Shown in pieces: positions 39,342-49,167 of a stretch of DNA of 64,000 bases. Position numbers and translations under genes: made by a program. Numbering within the stretch: position 1 is the first letter of the stretch; each line of letters starts with the position of its first letter. Origin of the DNA: Luteimonas wenzhouensis (GTDB taxonomy: Bacteria; Pseudomonadota; Gammaproteobacteria; Xanthomonadales; Xanthomonadaceae); NCBI RefSeq assembly GCF_007859305.1, contig NZ_VOHE01000008.1, forward strand, positions 78,645 to 142,644, in the 5' to 3' direction. The notes beneath the pieces were generated by a model. It had not been told where the DNA came from. It made no database searches and worked only from the letters and a program-made list of their open reading frames with translations.

Positions 39342-40143
39342 GCGGCTCGTGCTGGCGTCGGCGCTGGTCCTGGCGCTGGGCGGGTGCTCGCGGCTGTCGT
39401 TCGTCAAGCCCGATGCCTCGCGCCGCGGCGTGGAGCGGGTCGCGCCCGACTACCAGTTCAAGGAGACCTCCGCGGGCAAGCGCCGCAGCGAAGCACGGCA
39501 CCAGGTCTCGGTGGCGAACCGGCACCTGCAGGCCGGCGAGCTCGCGCAGGCCGAGCGGGCGGCGCAGGCCGCACTCAAGGCCGACGCGGGCCTGGCCGAG
39601 GCCCACACCATGATGGCCCTCGTCGCCGGCGCCCAGGGGCGCCCGGAAGTGGCGGGCAGGCACCATGCCGAGGCCGCGCGCCTGTCGCCCTCGGGGATGA
39701 CGTTCAACAACTACGGTGCATGGCTGTGCGGCAATGGCCGCGCGGCCGAGTCGCTGCAGTGGTTCGACGACGCCGTGGCTGATCCGCGCTACGGCGACCG
39801 GGCGGGGGCATTGGCCAATGCGGGCGCCTGCGCCGCCCGTGCCGGACGGTTCGAGCGGGTGGAGCGCGACCTGCGCGCGGCGCTCGACATCGATCCGGTC
39901 AACGTGGTGGCACTAGGCGCGATGGCCCAGGAGAGCATGCGCCAGGGCCGCTATCTGGAGGCCCGCGCGTTTTCCGAACGTCGGCTTGCCGCCGGCCCCG
40001 CGACGCCGGCCGCTCTCGAATTGGCGTCACGAATCGAGGATAAACTCGGCGACAGCGCCGCTGCGCGGCGTTATGTTGAGCGGCTCAGGACCGAGTTTCC
40101 ACAGGCACTGAACGCGAGTCCAGGGGGAAGCAGCACACCATGA
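39322..40143 (+). CDS. pilW: Type IV pilus biogenesis/stability lipoprotein PilW (PilF)
   Basis: Outer-membrane pilotin needed for PilQ secretin assembly. The 273-residue protein has a lipoprotein signal (LGGC, C22) and TPR repeats from about residue 60 to 250 ([52 protein letters not shown]). The GTG at 39322 overlaps the rlmN 3' end; a GTG two codons on is equally possible. It overlaps rodZ by 4 bp. The rlmN-pilW-rodZ order is conserved in gammaproteobacteria. Confidence 0.92.
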
Positions 40144-40973
40144 AGTCTTCCGACCATATGGCCGGCCGTGCCGGCGACGGCGAGCGACTGCGCAAGGCGC
40201 GCGAGGCGGCGGGCCTCGACGTGGCCGAGGTGGCCAGGCGCCTGAAGATGCCCGTGCGGGTGGTGCAGTCGCTCGAGAACGAGGACTGGGAGGGGCTCGA
40301 TGCCCCCGTCTTCGTGCGTGGGCAGCTGCGCAGCTATGCCCGCCTGCTCGGGCTGGAGATCGACGAGGCCCTGCCTGCGGCCTCGTCCGCGCTGCCGATC
40401 GAGCCGGCCCGGCTCGAGCCACGCATCTACACCCCTCCGCTGCGCCGCGCCGCGGACCGGCTGATGGGGCGGCTGGTGTACATCGTGATCACCGCGCTGA
40501 TCGCGGTGCCGATCTGGATGATGGCGACCCGCTCGCACATGGACGCCCGCATCGACCTCGATTCGGCGCTGGTGCCACCGCCGGACAGGGCCGGTGGGTC
40601 CGAGCCGGCCGAGCAGAAGGGCGAGGCGGCGGAAGGTCCGCGGCCGCTGGTCGCGTCCATGACCGCGCTGCCGCAGCGGCAGTCCCAGGTGCGCCAGCCC
40701 GAGCCGCCGCCCGCGCTGTCGCTGCGGTTCTCCGAGGACAGCTGGGTGGAGGTGTTCGATCCGCAGGGCAGGGTGCTTGAACGCGGCCTGCTCAAGGCCG
40801 GGGACCGACGCGACTACGCGCGCGGGGAAGTGGGCCGGGTGGTGATCGGCAACGTCGACGCGGTCGAGGTCCGGCGCAACGGCAGCATTCAGGATCTGTC
40901 CGAGTTCCAGCGCGCGAACGTCGCGCGCTTTACGGTATCCTCTGACGGCTCCATCGCGCCGCACCGGCAGTAG
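40140..40973 (+). CDS. rodZ: RodZ-like cytoskeletal/HTH membrane protein
   Basis: Inner-membrane protein that links MreB to the elongation machinery. The 277-residue protein has a cytoplasmic Cro/CI-type HTH_25 domain (LRKAREAAGLDVAEVARRLK, residues about 15-80), one membrane segment (LVYIVITALIAVPIWMM), a Pro/Gln-rich periplasmic linker, and a DUF4115 C-terminal domain (LSLRFSEDSWVEVFDPQGRVL). It overlaps pilW by ATGA. A terminator-like hairpin follows. In many relatives ispG comes next; here it does not. Confidence 0.93.
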   Translation: MKSSDHMAGRAGDGERLRKAREAAGLDVAEVARRLKMPVRVVQSLENEDWEGLDAPVFVRGQLRSYARLLGLEIDEALPAASSALPIEPARLEPRIYTPPLRRAADRLMGRLVYIVITALIAVPIWMMATRSHMDARIDLDSALVPPPDRAGGSEPAEQKGEAAEGPRPLVASMTALPQRQSQVRQPEPPPALSLRFSEDSWVEVFDPQGRVLERGLLKAGDRRDYARGEVGRVVIGNVDAVEVRRNGSIQDLSEFQRANVARFTVSSDGSIAPHRQ

Positions 40974-40998
40974 CCCCGCGACCACCCGATGGAACGCG

Positions 40999-41022
40999 CG
41001 CCCGGCCCCGTGCCGGGCGTTT
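40999..41022 (+). terminator. Terminator-like hairpin after rodZ
   Basis: CGCCCGGC / GCCGGGCG with a 5-nt loop, followed by TTT. It occupies the place where ispG is found in related clusters. Confidence 0.55.
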
Positions 41023-41081
41023 CCCGATCGCTGTGCTTGTCCCGCCACAGGCCGCGGACAGGACCCCACTGGCAGTAGACG

Positions 41082-41714
41082 ATGGCGTTGGATGAACTGC
41101 TCGACGAGCACGAACAAGGCGAGAAGGTCCGTACCTGGCTGAAGGAGAACGCCCTCGGGCTGGTCGGAGGACTGGTCCTGGGGCTGGCGCTGATCGGTGG
41201 CGGCAAGTGGTGGACGCAGCGCCAGCACGAGGCGCGCGTGGCGCTGGGCGAGGCCTACGACCAGGTGGTGCGCGCGATCGAAGCCGGCGACCTGGAGCAG
41301 GCCTCCCGCGAGGCCGGCGACCTGGCCGGGACCGCCTACGCGCCGCTGCTGGCGCTGGCCCTGGCCAAGGGCCAGCTCGAGGCCGGCGACCGCGACGCGG
41401 CCATCGACACCCTGCGCGCCGCGTCCAGCGACGATCCGGGGCTGGCGGCGATCATCCGTCACCGCCTGGCGCGCCTGCTGGTGGATGCCGGCCAGGCCGA
41501 GGAGGCGCTTTCGCTGCTCGCCGGGGCCGACGACCCGGGGGCGCTCGAGACCCGTGGCGATGCCCATTTCGCGCTCGGGCGTGGCGAGCAGGCGCGCACC
41601 GAATACGAACAGGCGCTGCGCCGGCTCGACGTGGCCGCGCCGCAGCGCATGCTGCTCGAACTCAAACTGGGCCAGGTCGGCGGCACGCCGGACCCGGCGG
41701 GGACTGAATCCTGA
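41082..41714 (+). CDS. yfgM: YfgM-family tetratricopeptide protein
   Basis: Inner-membrane protein with a periplasmic TPR domain (TPR_21), an ancillary SecYEG/PpiD chaperone in E. coli. The 210-residue protein has an N-terminal cytoplasmic patch (LDEHEQGEKVRTWLKEN), one membrane segment (GLVGGLVLGLALIGG) and TPR-like helices to the C-terminus. It overlaps bamB by 1 bp (TGATG), the conserved yfgM-bamB-der order. Confidence 0.93.
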   Translation: MALDELLDEHEQGEKVRTWLKENALGLVGGLVLGLALIGGGKWWTQRQHEARVALGEAYDQVVRAIEAGDLEQASREAGDLAGTAYAPLLALALAKGQLEAGDRDAAIDTLRAASSDDPGLAAIIRHRLARLLVDAGQAEEALSLLAGADDPGALETRGDAHFALGRGEQARTEYEQALRRLDVAAPQRMLLELKLGQVGGTPDPAGTES

Positions 41715-42940
41715 TGAAGCCGTCCATCCATCCGTCCGCGGCCGTGCCGCGCCAGTGGCGGCGCATCGCCGGCCGCATGGTCGTGGTGCTCGCCTGCGCC
41801 GCCGTGCTGGCCGGCTGCAGCACCATCCGCGGCTGGTTCGGCGGGGACGAGGAAAAGAAGGCCGCCAAGCGCGCCAGCGAGCCGGCCGAGCTGGTCGACT
41901 TCACGCCCAGCGCCAGCGTCACCCGGATCTGGTCGGCCAGCGTCGGCAAGGGCGAGGACCGGCTGGGCGTGCGCCAGGCGCCGGCGATCGCCGACGGCCG
42001 CGTGTACGCCGCGGCGGTCGACGGCGGCGTCCGTGCGCTGGACCTGCAGACCGGCGCGGTGCTCTGGCACTACCGCTCGGACCTGCGGCTGAGCGGCGGC
42101 CCCGGGGCGGGCGACGGGCTGGTGGTGGTCGGCGGGCTCAAGGGCGAGGTGGTGGCGCTCGACGCGGCCACCGGCGCCGAGCGCTGGCAGGCGCAGGTCC
42201 CCAACGAGGTGATCGCGCCGCCGGTGATCGGCCAGGGGCTGGTGTTCGTGCGTTCCAACGACGGCCGGGTGAGCGCCTTCGACGCCGAGGACGGGCAGCG
42301 GCGCTGGTTCTGGACCAAGGAGCTGCCGAGCCTGACCGTGCGCGGCAACGATGCACCGGTGCTGGGCCCGGGCCTGATGTTCGTGGGCAACGACGACGGC
42401 ACCGTCGCCGCGGTGTCCCTGGCCGACGGCCGCGAACTGTGGGACCTGCCGGTCGCGCAGCCCGACGGTCGCACCGAACTCGACCGCATGGCCGACGTCG
42501 ACGGCACTCCGGTGCTCGACGGCACCGTGCTCTACGCCAGCAGCTACAAGCAGTCCACCGTGGCCATCGATGCCCCCAGCGGGCGTCCGATCTGGGCCAG
42601 CGACCGCGGCGGTCCCGGCCGTCCGGGGCTGGCGATCGACAGGGTGTTGGTGTCCGACCGGAACGGTTCGGTCTGGGCCCTGGACCGCAGTTCCGGCGGC
42701 GCGGTATGGGAGCAGCCCGGCCTGGCGCGGCGCAACCTGAGCGGGGTCGCCGTGCACGGGGACTATGTGGTGGTGGGCGATTTCGAGGGCTACCTGCACT
42801 GGCTGCGCCTGGACAACGGCGAGTTCGCCGCCCGCCAGCGCGCGGGCCGCGCCGCGATCAAGGGTGCGCCGGTGGTGGCCGACGGCATCCTGGTGGTGCA
42901 GAACATCAAGGGCGACCTGACCGCCTGGCGGGTGCAGTAG
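41714..42940 (+). CDS. bamB: Outer-membrane protein assembly factor BamB
   Basis: Lipoprotein subunit of the BAM complex that inserts beta-barrels into the outer membrane. The 408-residue protein has a lipobox (LAGC) near residue 36 and an eight-bladed PQQ/WD-like propeller of repeats such as ALDLQTGAVLWHY, ALDAATGAERWQA and AFDAEDGQRRWFW. It is translationally coupled to yfgM. der begins 156 bp downstream. Confidence 0.95.
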   Translation: MKPSIHPSAAVPRQWRRIAGRMVVVLACAAVLAGCSTIRGWFGGDEEKKAAKRASEPAELVDFTPSASVTRIWSASVGKGEDRLGVRQAPAIADGRVYAAAVDGGVRALDLQTGAVLWHYRSDLRLSGGPGAGDGLVVVGGLKGEVVALDAATGAERWQAQVPNEVIAPPVIGQGLVFVRSNDGRVSAFDAEDGQRRWFWTKELPSLTVRGNDAPVLGPGLMFVGNDDGTVAAVSLADGRELWDLPVAQPDGRTELDRMADVDGTPVLDGTVLYASSYKQSTVAIDAPSGRPIWASDRGGPGRPGLAIDRVLVSDRNGSVWALDRSSGGAVWEQPGLARRNLSGVAVHGDYVVVGDFEGYLHWLRLDNGEFAARQRAGRAAIKGAPVVADGILVVQNIKGDLTAWRVQ

Positions 42941-43096
42941 GCCCGCAGTCGCCACCACGCCGGCGGGTGCCCGGTCGCCGCGGTTCCAGCCCGGCGGTCG
43001 GGCGCCTTCCCGGCGGGTGCGCGAACGTCCGCGTCGCTCCGCGGTCCGGCGCACGTGGCGCGTTACGCTAGTCCCATTCCGAATCGACCGAGCGCC

Positions 43097-44497
43097 ATGC
43101 TTCCTTCCGTCGCCCTCGTCGGGCGCCCCAACGTCGGCAAGTCGACGCTGTTCAACGCCCTCACGCGCAGCCGCGACGCCCTCGTGCACGACGAGCCGGG
43201 GGTGACCCGCGACCGCCACTATGGCGTGTGCCGGCCGGACGGCCAGCGGGCGTTCGTGGTGGTGGATACCGGCGGGATCGCCGGCGAGGACCAGGGCCTG
43301 GCCGGCGCCACTGCCCGCCAGGCGCGTGCCGCCGCCGAGGAGGCCGACCTGGTGCTGTTCGTGGTCGATGGCCGCGAGGGCGTGTCCGCGCTGGACGAGG
43401 AGATCCTGGCCTGGCTGCGCAAGTCCGGCCGCCCGATGCTGCTGGTCGTGAACAAGACCGATGGCCTGGACAGCCGGGCCGCCCTGGCCGAGTTCGCCCG
43501 GTTCGGCGTCGCCGACGCCCACGCGGTGTCGGCTTCGCACCGGCAGGGCATCGGTTCCCTGCTCGAGGAGATCCAGGGCCGGCTGCCGGAGGAGGGCGCG
43601 GCCGAAGTCCTGGACGAGGATCCCGACCGCATCCGGGTGGCCTTCGTCGGCCGGCCCAACGTCGGCAAGTCCACCCTGGTCAACCGGATCCTCGGCGAGG
43701 AGCGGATGATCGCCTCCGACGTGCCCGGCACCACCCGCGACTCGATCGCGGTGGACCTGGAGCGCGACGGCCGCAAGTACCGCCTGATCGACACCGCCGG
43801 CCTGCGCCGCAAGTCGCGGGTCGAGGCAGCGGTGGAGAAGTTCTCGATCATCAAGACCCTGCAGGCGATCGAGGAATGCCAGGTGGCGGTGATCCTGCTC
43901 GACGCCAGCGAGGGCGTCACCGAGCAGGACGCCAGCGTGCTCGGCGCGGTGCTCGACGCCGGGCGCGCGCTCGTGATCGCGATCAACAAGTGGGACGGGC
44001 TGAGCAGCTACCAGCGCGAGCAGACCGAGGCGCTGCTCTCGCGCCGGCTGGCGTTCGTGCCCTGGGCCGAATCGGTGCGGATCAGCGCCCTGCACGGCTC
44101 GGGGTTGCGCGAGCTGTTCCGCGCCATCCATCGCGCCCATGCCTCGGCCACGCGCACCTTCAGCACCGCGGAAGTGACGCGCGCGCTCGAGATCGCCTAC
44201 GAGTCCAGCCCGCCGCCGGCGGTGCGCGGTCACGCCCCCAAGCTGCGTTTCGCCCACCCGGGCGGCGCCAATCCGCCCACCTTCGTCGTCCACGGCAGCC
44301 GCTTGCGGACCTTGCCGGACAGCTACACGCGCTACCTGGAGAACTTCTTCCGCAAGCGCTTCAAGCTGGTCGGCACCCCGGTGCGGTTCGTGTTCAAGGA
44401 GGGCGAGAACCCCTACCGCGGCCGCAAGAACGTGCTCACCGAGCGCCAGCAGGCCCGGCGCAAGCGCCTGATCCGGCACGCCAGGCGCGGCCGCTGA
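43097..44497 (+). CDS. der: Ribosome biogenesis GTPase Der (EngA)
   Basis: Double-GTPase factor for 50S maturation. The 466-residue protein has two G domains, each with [10 protein letters not shown]-loops (residues about 8 and 190), DTAG/DTGG switch motifs (VDTGGI, DTAGL) and NKTD / NKWD specificity motifs. A C-terminal KH-like domain follows. The ATG at 43097 gives the canonical [15 protein letters not shown]; the in-frame ATG at 43055 gives an extension without family support. mobA follows after 11 bp. Confidence 0.97.
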   Translation: MLPSVALVGRPNVGKSTLFNALTRSRDALVHDEPGVTRDRHYGVCRPDGQRAFVVVDTGGIAGEDQGLAGATARQARAAAEEADLVLFVVDGREGVSALDEEILAWLRKSGRPMLLVVNKTDGLDSRAALAEFARFGVADAHAVSASHRQGIGSLLEEIQGRLPEEGAAEVLDEDPDRIRVAFVGRPNVGKSTLVNRILGEERMIASDVPGTTRDSIAVDLERDGRKYRLIDTAGLRRKSRVEAAVEKFSIIKTLQAIEECQVAVILLDASEGVTEQDASVLGAVLDAGRALVIAINKWDGLSSYQREQTEALLSRRLAFVPWAESVRISALHGSGLRELFRAIHRAHASATRTFSTAEVTRALEIAYESSPPPAVRGHAPKLRFAHPGGANPPTFVVHGSRLRTLPDSYTRYLENFFRKRFKLVGTPVRFVFKEGENPYRGRKNVLTERQQARRKRLIRHARRGR

Positions 44498-44508
44498 GGC
44501 GGGGCGGC

Positions 44509-45102
44509 ATGGCGGACGCGATCGCGCGTGGCGGGCTCGTCCTCGGGCTGCTGGCCGGCGGTCGGGCGCGGCGCCTGGGCGGGCTCGACAAGGCCTGGCT
44601 GCAGCGTGAAGGCCAGCCGCAGGTGCTGCGCCTGGCGCGCGCGCTCGCCGGGGACGTGGACCATGTCCTCGTCAGCGCCAACCGCGATCTTGCCCGCTAC
44701 GCCGCCCACGGCCTGGCCGCGGTGCCCGACCGGGTGGCCGACGCCGGGCCGATCGGTGCGCTCGACGCGCTGGCGGCCGCCTGCCGCGCGCCCTGGCTGC
44801 TGACCCTGCCGGTGGACGTGGTGGAGGTCCCCGGCGGCCTGCTGCAGGCGCTGGCGAGCGGCCGCGCCGCCAATGGCGCGCGCCTGCACGACGGCCACGG
44901 CCCCCAGCCGCTGGTCGCGCTGTGGCGGACCGGGGCGCTGCGCGACGCGGTGGCCACCGCGCTGGCCGCGCGCGAACATGCGGTGCACGCGCTCCAGGCG
45001 CGGCTCGGGATGGCCGAGGTCCGGCTGGACGGCGTGCGCCTGGGCAACCTCAACACGCCCGGTGACCTGCGCGCCGCGGGCGTCCAGGTGGAGGAACCAT
45101 GA
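44509..45102 (+). CDS. mobA: Molybdenum cofactor guanylyltransferase
   Basis: Attaches GMP to molybdopterin to make the guanine-dinucleotide form of Moco. The 197-residue protein has the LAGGRARRLGGLDKAWL nucleotide motif. The usual acidic DxxP-like site appears as LPVDVVEVP. The C-terminal NTPGDL motif is present (NLNTPGDLRAAG). It overlaps moeA by 4 bp. It follows der by only 11 bp, so it may share its transcript. Confidence 0.9.
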   Translation: MADAIARGGLVLGLLAGGRARRLGGLDKAWLQREGQPQVLRLARALAGDVDHVLVSANRDLARYAAHGLAAVPDRVADAGPIGALDALAAACRAPWLLTLPVDVVEVPGGLLQALASGRAANGARLHDGHGPQPLVALWRTGALRDAVATALAAREHAVHALQARLGMAEVRLDGVRLGNLNTPGDLRAAGVQVEEP

Positions 45103-46325
45103 CCCGGGACAGCGCTTCGACTCCCATCGACTTTTCCCTGGCCCGCGGGATCATCGAACGCGTGGCGCGCGAGCGCCGGCTGCCGAACGAGACCCTGGCG
45201 CTTGCCCGCGCCCATGGCCGGGTGCTGGCGGGCGAGGTCCGGGCGCGGATCGCGGTGCCCGGCTTCGACAACTCGGCGATGGACGGATTCGCGTTGCGCC
45301 ACGCCGACCTCGCCGCGGGCGACGGCTGGCTGGACCTGCGGGGCGAGCAGTTCGCCGGCGGCCCGGCCGCGCCGCCGCCGGGCCCTGGCGGGTGCGTGCG
45401 CATCACCACCGGCGCGCCGTTGCCCGAGGGCACCGACACGGTGCTGATCAAGGAGCAGGCCGAGGTGGTGGATGGCCGGGTGCGGGCGCTGGCCGATCCC
45501 GGGCCCGGACGCCACGTGCGCCGCCGCGGCGAGGACGTGGAGGAGGGCGCCTTGCTGGCTACCGCCGGGCAGCGGCTCACGCCGGCGCGGCTGGCGCTGC
45601 TGGCGGCCCAGGGCATCGAGGCGGTGGAGGTGGTGCGGCCGCCCACGGTGGCCGTGTTCTGCACCGGCGACGAACTGGTCGAGCCCGGCATGCCGCTGGG
45701 GCCGGGACAGATCTACAACTCCAACCGCGAACTGCTGATGGGACTGCTGCGTGCCGAAGGCCTGGAGCCGGTGGCCTGGCCGACGCTGCCGGACGATCCG
45801 GCCGTGGTCGAGTCGGCCTTGCGCCACGCCGGCGAGGCCTTCGACCTGGTGCTGACCTGCGGCGGCGTGTCGGCGGGGGAGAAGGACCCGCTGCCGGAAC
45901 TGCTGCACCGGCGCGGCCGCGTGCATTTCTGGAAGGTGAGGATGCGCCCGGGCATGCCGGTGCTGCTGGCCGACGGCGGCACCCTCGGCCCGGCGCTGTT
46001 CCTGTGCCTGCCGGGCAACCCGGTATCGGTGCTGGCCACTTTCGTGGCGCTGGCGCGGCCGCTGCTCGACGGACTGCAGGGGCGGGGGCCGCGCGCGGCG
46101 TGGCGGGCGCGCCTGTCCGCTCCCTGGGACAAGCGCCACGAACGCCGCGAATTCCTGCGCGGACGCCTGTCGTGCGATGCCGAAGCTGCCCTGCGGGTCG
46201 AACCCGACCCGGCCGACGGTTCCCACCGGATGCGCGCGGCGGCCGATGCCGATGTATTGATCGTGCTGCCCGAGGGCGTGCGCAGCTATCCGGCCGGGAG
46301 CGTGGTCGAGGTGTTGCCGTGCTGA
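45099..46325 (+). CDS. moeA: Molybdopterin molybdenumtransferase
   Basis: Inserts molybdate into adenylated molybdopterin. The 408-residue protein contains PGFDNSAMDGFAL, GAPLPEGTDTVLIKE, the MPT-binding domain signature (CTGDELVEPG, IYNSNRELL, TCGGVSAGEKD) and a C-terminal beta-barrel (domain IV). It is coupled to mobA by an ATGA overlap. moeB follows 48 bp later. Confidence 0.95.
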   Translation: MTRDSASTPIDFSLARGIIERVARERRLPNETLALARAHGRVLAGEVRARIAVPGFDNSAMDGFALRHADLAAGDGWLDLRGEQFAGGPAAPPPGPGGCVRITTGAPLPEGTDTVLIKEQAEVVDGRVRALADPGPGRHVRRRGEDVEEGALLATAGQRLTPARLALLAAQGIEAVEVVRPPTVAVFCTGDELVEPGMPLGPGQIYNSNRELLMGLLRAEGLEPVAWPTLPDDPAVVESALRHAGEAFDLVLTCGGVSAGEKDPLPELLHRRGRVHFWKVRMRPGMPVLLADGGTLGPALFLCLPGNPVSVLATFVALARPLLDGLQGRGPRAAWRARLSAPWDKRHERREFLRGRLSCDAEAALRVEPDPADGSHRMRAAADADVLIVLPEGVRSYPAGSVVEVLPC

Positions 46326-46373
46326 CCCGGCCGGTGTTCACCCAGGCCGCGGGCGGGGCGCGATAATCGGCGC

Positions 46374-47504
46374 ATGGCGAAGGAGATCAGCCCACGCGAA
46401 GCCAGCTACCGCCTAGCCCGCGGCGCGGTGCTGGTGGATGTGCGCGAGGACCACGAACGCGCGCTCGGGATGGCCGAGGGCGCGATCGGCGTGGCCCGCG
46501 CCGAGCTCGAGGCCGCGCCGCACAGCTACCTGCCGGGGCAGGACGCGGACATCGTGCTGATCTGCCAGAGCGGCGGCCGTTCGATGCTGGCGGCCGACCA
46601 GCTGCTCCGCCTGGGCTACCAGCGGGTGTGTTCGGTGCGCGGCGGTACCGCGATGTGGCAGGCCGAGGGCCTGCCGCTGACCCGGCCCGAGGCTGGCGTG
46701 GACGAGGATTTCCACGAACGCTACTCGCGCCACCTGCGGCTTCCGGAAATCGGCGCGCGCGGCCAGCGGCGACTGGAGGCCGCCAGCGTCGTCGTGGTCG
46801 GGGCCGGCGGGCTCGGCTCGCCTTCGACCTTCTACCTGGCCGCGGCCGGGGTGGGGCAGCTGCGGCTGGTCGACGACGACGTGGTCGACCGCAGCAACCT
46901 GCAGCGCCAGATCCTGCACGTGGACGCGGACACCGGCCTGCCCAAGGTCGAGTCGGCCCGGACCCGGCTGTCGGCGCTCAACCCGCGGGTGGCGATCGAG
47001 GCGGTGCGCGAGCGCCTGACCTCGGACAACGTCGAGCGCCTGCTGGCGGACGCGGACGTGGTGGTCGACGGCGGCGACAACTTCGCCGTGCGCTACCTGC
47101 TCAACGATGCCTGCGTGCAGCTGCGCAAGCCACTGGTGTACGGGGCGGTGCACCGTTTCGAGGGGCAGGTGGGCGTATTCGATGCGGGCCGCCAGCGCGG
47201 CGTAGCGCCGTGCTACCGCTGCCTGTTCCCGGAGCCGCCGCCGCCCGAGGCCGCGCCCAACTGCAGCGAGGCCGGCGTGCTCGGGGTACTGCCCGGGGTG
47301 GTCGGCATGCTCCAGGCCACCGAGGCCCTCAAGCTGCTGCTGCAGCTGGGCGAACCGCTGGCCGGTCGCCTGCTGCATTTCGACGCGCTGGCGATGCGGT
47401 TCCGCGAAACGCGGCTGCCGCCCGATCCCGGTTGCCCGGTGTGCGCCCCCGGCGTGGAGTTCCCGGGCTACATCGACTACGAGGCGTTCTGCGCAGGTCA
47501 GTAG
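46374..47504 (+). CDS. moeB: MoeB/ThiF-type adenylyltransferase with N-terminal rhodanese domain
   Basis: Activates the C-terminus of MoaD-type sulfur carriers. The 376-residue protein has a rhodanese domain first (residues 1-105, active-site loop CQSGGRS). An E1-like domain follows with VVGAGGLGSPS (nucleotide), the R-finger NLQRQILH, and zinc cysteines CYRC...CPVC. Such rhodanese-ThiF fusions usually carry the rhodanese at the C-terminus (MOCS3 type); here it is N-terminal, an arrangement found in Xanthomonadaceae. It lies in the mobA-moeA-moeB cluster. A dual role in thiamine or tRNA thiolation cannot be excluded. Confidence 0.9.
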   Translation: MAKEISPREASYRLARGAVLVDVREDHERALGMAEGAIGVARAELEAAPHSYLPGQDADIVLICQSGGRSMLAADQLLRLGYQRVCSVRGGTAMWQAEGLPLTRPEAGVDEDFHERYSRHLRLPEIGARGQRRLEAASVVVVGAGGLGSPSTFYLAAAGVGQLRLVDDDVVDRSNLQRQILHVDADTGLPKVESARTRLSALNPRVAIEAVRERLTSDNVERLLADADVVVDGGDNFAVRYLLNDACVQLRKPLVYGAVHRFEGQVGVFDAGRQRGVAPCYRCLFPEPPPPEAAPNCSEAGVLGVLPGVVGMLQATEALKLLLQLGEPLAGRLLHFDALAMRFRETRLPPDPGCPVCAPGVEFPGYIDYEAFCAGQ

Positions 47505-47637
47505 GCCGGCCGCGCGCGGCCCGCGACGCCACCGCCGCGTCCGCGATGCCGCTGTGCACCGGGGCTGTGCTAGCGTCGCCGGGTGCCATCGGAAGGTGCG
47601 GCAGCGATGCCGCCCGCATGTCCCAGCGAGGAAGCCC

Positions 47638-48681
47638 ATGCATTTGCGCATCGCCCTGTTCGTCCTGGCCTGGCTCTGCCTCTGGCCGGCCGTCGCGGCC
47701 GCGGCGCCCGATCCATGCCAGTTGCTGCCGGCCGACGCCGCGCGCTCGCCCGAGGCGGGGCCGCGGATCGCCGCGGCCGCCTGCGCCGAGCATCGCGCCT
47801 GGTACCGCCCGTTCATCGACACCGACGGCCGGATCGGCCCGGTCCCGGTGCGCGAGGCCGCGCGTTCGCAGCTGGCCGACGGGCAGCCGGCCTGGCAGCG
47901 GGTGGTGGAGTACTGGCGCGGCAGCGGGCTGCTGTGGCAGGTCGGCGCCGGCGACTGCGCGTATGCGGCCACGCCGTTGCCCTCGTGCCGCACCTTCGTC
48001 CTCGACACGCCCTGGTCGGCGGCATTCGTCTCCTGGGTGATGCGCCGCGCGGGCGTGCCCGGCTTCCATCCCGCCGCCAACCACCTCCAGTACGTGCGCC
48101 GGGCCTATCGCGAGCCGTTCCAGAGCCCCTATCGCGTGGCCAATCCGCTGGCCACCCAGGTGCGCACGGGCGACATGCTGTGCTTCGTGCGCGGCGCGGC
48201 ACGGGTGTACGGGTTCGGCGAACTGGCCGCCGTGCTCAGCAACGGCGAGCCGGGCCTGGGCATGCATTGCGACATCGTGGTGGGGATCACGATCGGTCCC
48301 GACCGCCGCCGCATCGCGCACCTGGTTGGCGGCAACGTGCACGATACCGTGGCCATGCGCCGGCTGGCGCTGACGCCCGGCGACCGGTTCCAGGATCTGC
48401 CCATGCGCCAGCCGGGAGATCCCGACTGCAGCCCCGAAAGCGTTTACGCCTGCGACCTCAACCGCCAGGACTGGTCGGTACTGCTGCAGCTGCGGCCGGC
48501 GGCCGACCTGGCCGCGCTGGCGCCACCGCCTCCCGTGCCACCCGGGCCCGGTGCCACCCCGGCAGGAGTGCCGGCGCCGGCGCCGGGAGGCGCTCCCGAG
48601 GTCACGCCGCAACGCTGCTGCAACCACTGCGATCCCGAGGTGGGCCTGCCGCGTTGCCCCGTGCGTCCCGCTGGCCACTGA
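47638..48681 (+). CDS. Exported DUF2272 protein
   Basis: A 347-residue secreted protein of unknown function. Signal peptide MHLRIALFVLAWLCLWPAVAAAA is followed by a DUF2272 domain (about residues 80-260): TPWSAAFVSWVMRRAGVPGFHPA, then HCDIVVGI. This is a CHAP/NlpC-like fold in which a Cys/His pair would be catalytic, but the usual cysteine site here reads WSAAF. The C-terminal tail is Pro/Gly-rich and ends with CCNHCD and a final cysteine. The ATG at 47638 follows a clear GAGGAAG ribosome site. Confidence 0.8.
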   Translation: MHLRIALFVLAWLCLWPAVAAAAPDPCQLLPADAARSPEAGPRIAAAACAEHRAWYRPFIDTDGRIGPVPVREAARSQLADGQPAWQRVVEYWRGSGLLWQVGAGDCAYAATPLPSCRTFVLDTPWSAAFVSWVMRRAGVPGFHPAANHLQYVRRAYREPFQSPYRVANPLATQVRTGDMLCFVRGAARVYGFGELAAVLSNGEPGLGMHCDIVVGITIGPDRRRIAHLVGGNVHDTVAMRRLALTPGDRFQDLPMRQPGDPDCSPESVYACDLNRQDWSVLLQLRPAADLAALAPPPPVPPGPGATPAGVPAPAPGGAPEVTPQRCCNHCDPEVGLPRCPVRPAGH

Positions 48682-48790
48682 GCCGCCTCGTCGAGGCACG
48701 CGGCGGGCGCCTGGCGACCGCCTTCCCGGGAAGTGTCGGCGGCGGTCGCCGTTGCCACCGCACGCGGGTCTGGCCCGGCGCGGGCCCGGG

Positions 48791-49099
48791 TCAGCCGTGG
48801 CGCCGGCGGGCGTCCTCGAACGCGGCCAGCTGCTCCGGCGTCGCCTCGCGCTGGTGGCGGGCCTTCCACTGGTCGAACGGCTCGCCGTACACGATCGCGC
48901 GTGCCTGGTCCTTGTCGAGCGCGACGCCGTGTTCCGCGGCCGCCTCGCTATACCAGTCGGCCAGGCAGTTGCGGCAGAAGCCGGCGAGGATCATCAGGTC
49001 GATGTTCTGCACGTCCGGCCGCACGCGTACCAGGTGGTCGCGCAGGCGGCGGAAGACCGCGGCCTCGATCCGGGCGGTATCCTCGGCGCTCGGGTCCAT
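48791..49099 (-). CDS. DUF1244-family protein
   Basis: A 102-residue small acidic protein with the DUF1244 core [14 protein letters not shown] and YGEPFDQWK. The family is widespread in proteobacteria, has a helical fold and no assigned function; the FCRNC cysteines are its most conserved feature. The start at 49099 has a good AAGGAG site; the longer upstream frame lacks support. It is divergent from folD with 68 bp between starts. Confidence 0.88.
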   Translation of the reverse strand: MDPSAEDTARIEAAVFRRLRDHLVRVRPDVQNIDLMILAGFCRNCLADWYSEAAAEHGVALDKDQARAIVYGEPFDQWKARHQREATPEQLAAFEDARRRHG

Positions 49100-49167
49100 G
49101 CGGGCTCCTTGGCTTGGGTGGGCGACGTGAGACAATACGCATTCCCGTTCCCCGCCTCCACGATGGC

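Noticed and set aside
48713..48750. Inverted repeat GGCGACCGCC / GGCGGTCGCC between convergent genes
   Set aside because: An 18-nt loop and no T-run; too weak to call a terminator.
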